64,000 bases of DNA, taken from NCBI GenBank assembly GCA_032622095.1, contig CP136068.1, forward strand, positions 55,856,928 through 55,920,927, given 5' to 3'. Source of the DNA: Siphonodentalium dalli. Taxonomy: Eukaryota; Mollusca; Scaphopoda; Gadilida; Siphonodentaliidae. The position numbers and the translations under genes were made by a program. A model generated the notes under the pieces. It did not search any database. It was not told the DNA's origin and saw only the letters and a list, made by a program, of their open reading frames with translations. This document shows positions 36,301 through 48,300 of the stretch, in pieces; the stretch's first letter is position 1; each line of letters begins with the position of its first letter.

Positions 36301-39300
36301 CAATAACAGTATTTAATGTCAGGGGCATTATATATTGTTAGGTCATCCCAGTCATACACTGGTAGTACAATGTCATTTTTATATAAGACTATATGAGTTT
36401 ATATGCATAACAGTTCCCTCTACCTTTCTGGTTATTACTAGACAGAGGAAGGTATCTTTGTCCATGCTTACTATGCGCAGAAAAAAATTAAAAATAAAAA
36501 TAAAACCCTCCCTCCCTCATTGATTTGAAAACAAAATTGCCCGAGAACCAAAACACTTCTTTTTTTTTGGCCTAAATAATTTTTATGAAGATCAGACAAA
36601 CAGTACTGCCTGTAGCTCGCGTCAACGGATTCAATTTTGAAATTCAAGATGGCCACCAGCAGCCACCCCCAAAATGACTCGTTACCATCTACATGTCAAT
36701 ATCAACATTCATGACAAGTTTCATAATGATCGGATCAGGGATGTGGTCTGTAGGATTTAGTGATGCAAGGATTTAGTGATGCAAGGAATAAATTCTAAAA
36801 TGGCCACTGGCGGCCATGTTTTTTGGCCGATTGACCCCAAAATGACTAGTTCCCATCTACATGTCAATGTCAACATCCATGACAACTTTTATGAAAATCA
36901 AACAAACAGATCGGTGTATAAGCTAATGGATTTTGTAGAAATATTTAGTCATCCAAAATGGCCATTGGTGGCCACATATTTTTGCCGAATGATCCCAAAA
37001 TGACTCGTTCCCATCAAGAGGTCACCCCGATGATCCATATGAAGTTTGGTGATGATCAGATCAGGGATGTAGTATGTAGGGTGTGTCAAAAGTATTTAGT
37101 GATGTAAAGAGTAAAATGCAATATGGCTGCCGGTGGCCATGTTTTTTGGCCAAATGACCCCAAAATGACTCGTTCCCATCTAGAGGTCACCCCGATGATC
37201 CATATGAAGTTTGGTGATGATCGGATCAGGGATGTGGTCTGTAGGATGTGTCAAAGGATTTAGTGATGCAAAGAGTAAAATCCAAGATGGCCACCAGCGG
37301 CCATGTTTTTTGGCCGATTGATCCTAAAATGACTCGTTCCCATCTACATGTCAATGTCAACATTCGTGACAAATTTTATGATGATCAGACAAACAGTACG
37401 GCCTGTAGCCCGCGCCAATGGATTTAATTTTGAAATCAAAGATGGCCGCCAGCGGCCATGTTTTTTGGCCGAATGACCCCAAAATGACTCGTTCCCATCT
37501 ACATGTCAATGTCAACATTCATGACAAATTTCATAAAGATCAGATCAAAGGTATGACCTGTAGCCCGCGCCAAAGGAAATTGTTGACGGACACACAGACA
37601 CACGCACACATGGCAATAGCTCAAACTTACAATTTACTGGAGAATGACGAAATACAGGGCAGACAAAGATGCATCCCAGGGTGTATGATTATATGTCGAA
37701 AAATGGCAGTAATTCCACCAAAATAAGTCCATCCCTTCAAAATTGCAGGTGCGCAAGTTCCCCATGCTGGTTGACATCTGTGCCAATTTAAAAAAAAATT
37801 TACTGGAAAATGACGGAATACAGGCTCCGACAAAAGATGCGTCCCACGATGTGCAATTCTATATCGAATGAAAGTGTCAATGACACTGTAGCTCAACTTG
37901 GAAAGGGAATAATTTCATGTATTTTAGTTGAAATGTCTATGTAATATTAGATTATCAACATGAAGAGATATATATAAAGTAAAATCCAAGATGGTTGGTG
38001 CCGGAAATGTTTCCAAATGAAATTCAAAAACATTTGATAACTTCCATCTAGTAGATCAATATTAAGATAAATTATGAAGTTTGGTGATGATCGGCTGAGG
38101 GAATTGGACTGTAGGGTGTGCCAAAGGATTTAGTCATGCAAAGAGTAAAATCCAAGATGGCTGCCAGTGGACATGTTTTATGGCGAATGACCCCATAATG
38201 ACTCATCTCCCATCTACACGTCAATGTTAACAGCCATGACAAATTTCATAATGATCAGGCGAACAAAGGTACGAACTGTAACCCATTCCAAAGGATTTAG
38301 TCATGCAAAGAGTAAAATCCAAGATGGCTGCTGGTGGCCATGTTTTATGGCATGTCAATATTAACTTCCACAACAAATTTCATGATCATCAGATGAACAC
38401 TCTGGTCTGTAGCCCGTGCTAATGGATTGAATTTTGAAATCCAAGATGGTCGCTGATGGCCATGTTTTTTTGCCGAATGACCCCAAAATGACTCGTTCCC
38501 ATATACATGTCAATGACCAAAGGTATGACATGTAGCCCGTGCCAAAGAATTTAGTCACGTAAAGAGTAAAATTCAAGATGGCTGCCGGCGGTCATGTTTT
38601 ATGGCTGATCGACCCCAAAATTACTCGTTCCCATCTACATGTCAATATTAACATCCATGACAAATTTCATGATGATCAGACGGACAGTAGGACCTGTAGC
38701 CCATGCTAATGGATTGAATTTTGAAATCAAAGATGGTCACTGGTGGCCATGTCTTTTTTCCGAATAACCTCAAAATGACTCATTCCCATCTACATGTCAA
38801 TGTAACAGCTATGACAAATTTTATAATGATTCGACCAAAGGAAATTGTTGACAAATCACACATGCACACACACACGCATGGACGACGGATACCAAGCCAT
38901 GAGTCTCAATGCCGAACTCAAAATCGCAGGTGCGCCAGTTCCATTGCTGATTGATATCTGTGCCAAGTTTTTTAAATATTTACTGGAGACAAAAGGGCAG
39001 ACAAAAGATGCGTCCCAGGATGTACGATTATATGTCAAAAGAAAGTGTCAATGACACTGTAGCTCAACTTAGGTAGGGGAATAATTTAATGATTGAAGTC
39101 ATGCAAAGAGTAAAATCCAAGATGGCTGCTGGCGGCCATGTTTTTTGGCCAATTGACCCCAAAGGACTCGTTCCCATCTACATGTCATTGTTAACATCCA
39201 TGACAAATTTCATGAAGATCTGACCAAAGCTACGACCTGTAGCCCGTGACAAAGGATTTAGTCATGCAAAGAGTAAAATCCAAGATGGCTGCTGGCGGCC

Positions 39301-42300
39301 ATGTTTTTTGGCCGAACGACCCCAACATGACTCGTTCCCATCTACATTTCATTGTTAACATCCATGACAAATTTCATGAAGTTGCGACCAAAGCTACGAC
39401 CTGTAGCCCGCGCCAAAGGATTTAGTCATGCAAAGAGTCAAATCCAAGATGGCTGCTGGCGGCCATGTTTTTTGGCCGAACGACCCCAAAATCACTCGTT
39501 CCCATCTACATGTCAATATTAACATCCATGACAAATTTCATGATGATCAGAACAAAGGTACGACCTGTAGCCCGCGCCAAAGGAAATTGTTGACGGACAC
39601 ACGCACACGCGGACGACAGATGCCAAACCATGGCAATAGCTCAAACTTACAAAGTAAGTTGAGCTAAAAAGGCAATAACTCCACCAAAATAAGTCCATCC
39701 CTACAGGGCTACAGGCCGGAGTGTTCATTATGAAATTTGTCATGGGCGTTGACATTGACATGTAGATGGGAACGAGTCATTTTGGGGTCATTCGGCAAAA
39801 AAACATGGCTGCCAGCGACCATCTTGGATTTCAAAATTCAATCCATTAGACGGGCTACAGGTTTGTTCATCTGATCATCATTAAATGGCAATAGCTCCGC
39901 CAAAATGAGTCCCAAATGAACTCAAAATATCAAAGGTTCCCATGCTGTTTGATATATGTGCCAAGAGTAAAATAAATTGACCAAAAAAAGACAGAATACA
40001 GACTCGGACAAAGTTCCCGACGGACGGCCAGACGGACGAGGGTCATTACTATAGGGACAACTAGCTCGAAAGGCCAAACCATATTCATATAGATATATAC
40101 ACACAGTACTATAAAAAGAAAAAGAAGGTAAGTCACAAATAGCTGGTCCACTTCTGGAATGGGGGCTTTGCTTCTTGCTGTGGCGGCATGTACCCCTGTC
40201 CATACACAGTAAGCAAAAAACCTACTGTGTATGGGCATTTAGGAATATATTCACACTCTTCAGGGGCATTACAACAATACCAATGTGGGTTGCAGCAGAG
40301 GGCTGCCAGCCCTTTCAAATGCTCCCGGGCCTCACTCCCAAACTTCTAATCATATGTTAGTTGGACTTCATTCTTCATGGCACCCGGCTCTTATTCATCC
40401 GTCATGACATCCAAATTTGGTTATATTTCATTGGCACCCAATCTACATAATTATTACTATTGTATGTGCTATCATCTCAATTTGAAATAAACAATAAATA
40501 CTATTATTACTACATTACTGGAGTTCATTTATTATCATCATTTTATCTACCAGAGCTAATTTCACCTCCTGTACAAAGTCATAATTTTTTAACTGAATGA
40601 CTATATTATCTAATGAGCAGTGAGGTCTTCCTCAAGGATATAGACCCATATATTGGCACTAATGTGTCTTTCGTTTGATGAATTCATACTAATTTGCGTT
40701 AACTGTTACCTGAATAAGATCGAGTATTCCCAACTCGCTTTCTGACGAATCAACACAGAATACAAAATAGAGTGTGGCGTAATGTCTGTAGATGAGTTTG
40801 TAGTCTGATCCTCCTATTAACCTGAATAAAACATGAATGTGTCAAAGATACTGATGCTCAACTTGACATTAACAAGATAATAGGCTAGACCATTTATATG
40901 GCTAGATATGCATGATAATGTCACCTGATACCTTGAATTAGTGGGACCATATTTGATATATGAGAATAAAGATGTTGCTGGTCTTCAGCAGGATGCAAAA
41001 TAATACAATTTTGACTTTTTTAGTATTCAGCCCCAAATTTGGTACTTTTTTATGAAATTACCTCATTTCTTATCCAAGTTGATAACATAATCTATTCATG
41101 CAAAATGGCAACACTGGTATTTGTCCAATTGCCTGATGGTCATTTTATCATTAAAATATCCGCTTGTCTATGCTCCAGTCTGTTGTGATCCACAAACGTT
41201 AAATTAAGGTAGGAATTATCCACTATTAGAGCTCGTCATATGTGTAAAAGTAAAAATTTCCAGCGAAAATTCAGAAGAAAACTCATACTAAACTAAATTG
41301 GGTTCTGTTACAATGACAGGTACAAACGGATTTGAGCCAGGCATGATATTAGGGAGGTTCCAAGGCTAGCTATTTTAAGGCTTGGTAATTCATATATTGT
41401 TTTATTAGCAACAACATACACGATATAATGCTATGAGCAAAAAATATCCATAGTTTGCCATAGTGAAGCTCAAATTCAATCAAACTAATAAGCATGTCCA
41501 GTTTCTTAATTCTAAGGTTTGACAACTAAAAATCAACACTGTCGTCCCTCCCTCTAGGAAGTTACGCATGTTATCATCTCTTGGATACTTACGTCCCTCC
41601 CTCAAGGAAATTACAAACATTATCATCTCTTTTGGATACTAAGTGGAATGTTTCTCTAATTATCTGGTGCTGTACATCTTCAGGCTGAAAACACAGGAGA
41701 AAGTAAAGGAGCTACTGCACAAAACTCCAACCAGATTAGCAGGTTTTCGGTAACTTATGAGATTAAAATATTAGTTATGAACTTCTAATTTTAATAATAA
41801 TAAAACCTTATTTCAAGAAGAGAGATAATTGATACGGTAGTTTTTCCAAATTTGAATGGAAACCCTCAATTTCTGAAATACCAGCAAAAAAGTGACAATG
41901 AGATAACTTCAGATAAGGCCCAGCAAAATAGCCTTTACAGATATTCTCGAAACCAATTTTGTTCTCATCTCACACATTTTTATGGAAGCCTAGTAGTGCC
42001 AGTTAGATTTTTGCTTAAAGTGAAAAAATTTAGATATAAAGTCGAATATAAGAGATAATAAGTCGAAAATTTTAGATTATAAGTCGAAAATTGAAGATAT
42101 AAAGTTGATTATTCAAGATATAAGTTGAATATTCAAGCTAAAAATTTGATAATTCAAGATAATAAGTCGAAAATTCTAAGATAATAATTTGAGATAAAAA
42201 GTTCAATATTTGAGATAAAAAGTTGAATATTTGAGATAAAAAATTGAAAATTCAAGATAAAAAGTTGAAAATTCAAGATAATAAGTTGAAAACTCAAGAT

Positions 42301-45300
42301 AATAAGTCGAACATTCAAGATATAAAATTTAATTTCAAGATATTCGGCATTGCTCAGGTGAAAACTGTCCAATATATGATGTGGATGACAGACTGCAAGA
42401 TAGATGACACCCACCCCCTCTATCCCTATTTGAATCAGGCACCCTTTGGGAGCCTTTATTCAGTGGCAAAGAGGCCTATAGACTATGGCCCCTCTAGCGG
42501 AATAGGGCCTGTGACGCCTGCAAGAAGGGCCTGCCGGCCAATTGGTTGTGCCTCGGGGGCTCCGAAGTTATTGATGTGGACTACCACTGTGTGCCTGTTG
42601 GGGCTTGGTGAACCGGTCATGACTGAAGAGCCGCCATTACCCATAGTGGGCGTGTGTTGGGTGAGGGGGGTATCTCGAGACTCAATGTTGGACAACACAT
42701 GAAGAGCACATAGCCACCTCCCTGGCTGAGCCATAGCACAGCGGGTCTGTTTTCCATTAAATTTCCTGGGCCACTGCTAATGGATATATACACATGAATT
42801 ATGAATAATTTGGACACTGGAACACCTTATGAATTGATAATATGAATTCTATAACTAAAATCTTTAGTTCTCACATCACAGCTCTCGGTAGACCTTATTT
42901 ATTTGTGGTGTTGTTTGCAAAGCTTCTACATAAACTATAAATTGTATGTAAAAGACAAAATGGGAACCAAGGGACGTAGCCAAAATCTTACGGATTTCCA
43001 CCTTTTGTGCCATTCCGGTCGAAACATGGTCATTTCGATAAGATATGATCATTAGTTCACACATATCAATAATATGACCTCATACTTAGTGTATATTGAG
43101 TGAATGGCGACATCCATTAGAGCCACTCTTACAAAAAAACACTCTGGTAAAGCCGGTAAACCATGGTAAAGTCAGGTTGTAAAGTCCATGTAAAAAGGAT
43201 TTATCCTTGAAAATTCCAAGTAAAGGCATGGTGTACCCAACTTTCCTCTTGTAAAATGAAATAGGACATATGGCTTGAGTTTTGGAGAAGACCTGACATC
43301 AGCCCTCTTAATTCAGATTGTTTGGCTTCGGCAATCCGCTACAGCAACTTTTTTTTTTTTGCAATAGCCCAGTTTGCTTCAACAAATTTCTTTGGCATTG
43401 CCGTAGCCAATTATGAGGGCTGTGACATGGTATAAGATTTGTCGAACTTCGACATCCTTACATAAAAACAGACCCCAAAAGTTTGAGAAATTCTATCTGC
43501 ATCTCCACTTGGGTTGCAATTTTCCAACTGGTACCTCAATATTTCCAACCAATGCAAATTTCCAACTTGACTCCACCCCCTCCAAGGTTGGCAAATTACC
43601 ACCAATGACCATTTCAGTCAAACAGATTGGCCACAACAAGTGTTTGAATTTTGGTCTAAAACAACAAATTTCACACTAAATATTGCTTGGAAAATCAAAG
43701 TACCAGAATAATTCAACTTATCTTTGGTCTGAAATGTCCAGCTTATGTTGTGTCAGGCAAGAAATGTTCAACTATTGAAAACTTTGACCACAGTTGGGGA
43801 TGTGACACCTCACCCCCTGTCGCCACGTCCTTGATTCACATGTTGACAAACTGACAATGTCCCAGTTCTCGACACGACCTCCAAATATATATCAATCTTA
43901 GTGTCAATAATAAGCAGTTGCAATTGAAATAAAGTAATTATTTTGTCATAAACTAATACAGTTTTTTTGTGTAACTGACATGTTGAAGTTATAAGTATGC
44001 TTTCAACCTGCAGGCCAGCAACATTAAAGAGTCTGTATAAAAAGATGATATTGTTATCTTATTCTACAGACAATTACAATTGCCACAAATCATGGTGGGG
44101 AATCATGTGGTTTCGAGGTTGGGGAGTACCACACATTCAAAATGTGCAAATGCACAAAAACATAATATTCGAGGAACTGACACAAAACATAGCAGTTTGA
44201 CTGTTACGAGCATATGCTAGTTTATTTTTGAAACAAGTTGATACCTTATTTGTTCCGAAATACTTAGTGGTTTTCTATAACATTCCGACCAAAGTTGCCA
44301 GTCGGAGGTGCGTGGAATACACCAGTCCATACATCTTGGAGAATCCTTCGACAGACAACTTTGGTCAGAATGTTAGAGGAAACAACTGTGCGTTTGGACA
44401 TAAATGAGGTACCGTATCAGCTTGTTTAAAAAATAGAATAGCATCTGCTCGTCGCTGTAAAAATAATATGTAGTATGTCATATCTTAGTTTATTACCTTT
44501 TTTCCTCGCGTCTGGTCACGTTTTAATAGATCGCCTGGCCATTCTGAATGCGTGATACTAATCAACATCGAAACCACATGATTCGGGATCATTCCCCACC
44601 GTGACAAATAAAAACTTTGAGCAACTTGAAATGTCAAAGTTGTTTGAGTATTTAGTCATCCATCATGGTGCATGAAACATGAGCTCAAATTCAAATTGCC
44701 ACTTCAATTTCAAGTCACACCCACTGGCACTGTCGTAGTTCACTCTTGTCCCAGTTCTCGGAACTCCCCAGTCTCCCCTACCCGTCGATTTGAACAGAAT
44801 GAATATTTGAGTAACAAAGAGCTATTGTCTGGTAAGTGGGGAAAGATAGAAACAATCTGAATACAACAGCATTTAAAGAAAAAAATACCAAATATGACTA
44901 CTAGTTTCCAAGATAAGAATTGATGATGTGTTATTTGACACAGAAACTTGTATTGCCCAATTTCGTGGAAATCATCTGCCAATGATAATGCAGCTACACA
45001 TTTTCTACTTGCCAGACTTATCTAATTTGTAGATATAGTTAATATTAATTAATCATCATTAACTGTTTATGCATGTTGAGGGACCTCCGCGATTTAATTT
45101 GCGTGATCAGGACAACTGCACAGCATTCTCCGGTAGTATATATGGGTCGGAGAAGATTCGGTCCAGGGAAGATTCGTCAGGGACGATTCGGCAGGGACAT
45201 TTCGGTCCATAGTTTGGACCGAATCTTCTCACCTAAAAATGTTTTTATCAGTAGAATATCTGGATGTTTATATATATTTTTCTTTTGTTTATATAATTTA

Positions 45301-48300
45301 TATTATATTTTGATCTTATGATTTGAACATTTTGTTATACTATATAATATTCTTTGTTTGAACAAGATACAATGGTGATCAATCCGAGTTGAGAATCACT
45401 CAGTTGGTGAGTTGTTTGTTTAAAGGAATATGATCCTGAAAATATATTGTCATGGCCAGGAGAAGAAAGTCGTGGCCACGAGAATATGCAGTCAGGGCCA
45501 CGAGAATATGAAGTTGTGGCCACGAGAAGAAAGTCGTGGCCACGGGAATATCAAGTACCCTAACTGTCAAACTACGTTTCGATGACCCATTAATCAGCCT
45601 ATTATGACCAAATTGGACAATCTAAACCAGTTTGTATGATATATAAGATAGGACACTGCATTCAATATCTGGAAATGACCATTTCCATTTATGTTACGAT
45701 TCACGAATAATAAAATAACAATCTTAAATACAACAAAAAGGGTCTGTTTTCCAGACTTCGTGATTGCATCTCAGCTTCAAGTGCATATATACAACAACAA
45801 TTGGAGGTCAGACTTGTCCCAGGAAACCTATACGGAATCCTGGACTCGCTAACCATATCGCCATGGCAAAAATAAAATGAAGAGCCTATAATCTGCGAAA
45901 ATAAGTAGCTTTTTCTAAAAGAAATTGTTGAGGGTAGCTTTCGGTCGAATCACGACTAAGCGGACAGATTTTTGGCGATTAATGATTTAAATTTTCGGGA
46001 CTAACCAGACTGTACTTTCGAAGTGGGTGCCTGCATCGAAAGATGAAATTTGGAACACTGAGACACTCCATGATGATATTCAATATATGCATTTGTAGAA
46101 TGAGAACAGGTCTAGCTATTGGAATATAAAATGTTGTTGTTGTTGTTTGAATCTGATATGGGGACCATCGAATCAGATTGAGTACCTTTAAATGGGTGAT
46201 TCTCGCTTGTGGGGAACATCTGTGCACAGTTCAACAAATATACAAAAATGAAACTGCGCTAGGGCAATTAGCTATAATTTTTTTCTTTTCTGTTGGATAC
46301 AAATATTCATCAAAATAATTTTCAGCAACACCACTCAAAAGAGTCAAAGGGATTCTAACATTTGGCTACCCCAATAAAGGTGACACCGATAGCAAAAAAT
46401 GCGTCCAGATAACTTGTTTTCAATAAATAAATTATCTTGTATTTATCAATTCTTCAATGTTTTAACTTGTTTTTAAACTGTTTTAATCTGTTTTAATAAA
46501 TACATTTTCGGATGTTTTATCATGTAAAATGTATATATTCATATCATTATTTGAATTTGTTGACGTGTTTTTATTACTATGTATATATATCCGTTAATAT
46601 TGTTGCCAATAAAAAACGTGAAGTACAAATATAATCTCCATTGTCATCAAAAGACCAGTCCCACATCAAAGGCAATCAAAACCCCCAAAATTTAATCAAC
46701 ATATATATATACAGGGTTTCCGCCAAGGGTAAATTAATGGTTCGTCCCGTCGGGCGAAAATTTTGTTATTTTACACTGAAAAGTAGCCATTTCCTTGCAC
46801 CTGAGTGTCCCACAAAACAATCCAAAGCTACGTATATTACGCAAGTCGATCATTTTCTGTGGGTGCATTAATTATGTTGATGGTATCCAGATAATTAATC
46901 ATGTAATTACGCACGTAAGACTGCCGTCTGATTGAATACTATATCAAGCTACAAGTTACAGTGTTTAAAAATTTATAACTTACAATAAGATTCCGTATAA
47001 TGAAACTAAACACTAAAAAGCATCTATGCATTGTCCAATACTACCTAGCTGGGAGAATTGAATTAAGTATTTCCTAGAATTTCAAGTGGCTTCCGTGAAA
47101 ATGAAACTGACTTTTCCATGTATTCTGTCAATCGTAAAACTGCAGGGTTTGTCTGCAGGAGATATTTATAGCGGCGAAATACGAATGGTAGCCAAATCTT
47201 TCAAACTCGGAACACATTGCTAGTCTATTAGTCCAACAACTGACGACTGCTGCTATAGAGTTTTAGCCAACGTGTTATAAAATATAATTGAGTTTTGGCG
47301 GGAAATGGGAACATTTGCGCCGTTGTTTGTGTTTGGGGACCCAGGCGGGACAACGAAACTATTATTGACCGTACTTTGACTTTATCTCCATATTTGGGGG
47401 GGGGGGGGGGGGGGGGGCATGTTTTTTGTGTTTATCCTCCAATGCATGTAATATGGGTCATATGAATGATTTTGTCACTATGAATTCCAGCTATAAAGAC
47501 TGATTTGGGACAGGTTCGGTATTATAACAGTACGATAGCACGGGATCTCGGAGGTAGATACCTCCTTTGGTAGGAGAACCGGGGCCGCCTGTTGGCGTAT
47601 GTTGATCCCTACTCTGCCTAACTCAGCAATTCGGCATTCTTTGATCAAATTATGTAATCGTACGATAGCACGGGATCTCCGAGCGTGAGTAGTTTCAACC
47701 ACAGAAATCCCGTGCAAAATAATATCCGTACTCAGCAGTCAAGACATTCTTTGATGTTACCGCGACATTTATTACGTTATTTCAATGCACACCAAACATT
47801 ACGTTGTAGTTTTGGCGCTTTGATTTCAAAGGGTTACGCTGCACTGGTAACACACTGTGCTCAATTGACCCGCTTTTTCACCAGTATTCTGTTTAACCCC
47901 CAGAACTCCCGCTGCAGCCGGATTTTGTATGACATATTGCTACTGACTTTTGGTACATGTATGAATCAAACAGATCATCTGTGAGGGGAATGGGTCCGTG
48001 GGACGGACCCGCAGCCGGCCTGGCGGAAACCCTGATATATAGGAACTTGCTAAAGAATAATATTATTTAATTGACTGAATAACATCTCATGGCATATACC
48101 GGGACATTGATAGGCCTATATCAAATGTTTAATATAATATTGATTTGCTCCAAATTGCCAAGTGTCCTCCGTGAATATAACTGATAGAACAAGCCACTAA
48201 ATTACGAACTAAAGCCAGTAAGGCAAGTGCTATATTAGTATTATCGATTTTTGTGTCGTTATTTGTTTAAAATACTCTCAATTGACATATACATTACACA

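Noticed and set aside
36776-39667. Frames such as VFWPNDPKMTRSHLHVN...
   Set aside because: They are R3 units in translation; the same peptide recurs with every unit.
41852-42058. Plus-strand frame starting MNGNPQFLKYQQ, faintly like the AP3S N-terminus
   Set aside because: Wrong strand and poor match; the true exon 1 is at 49525-49593.
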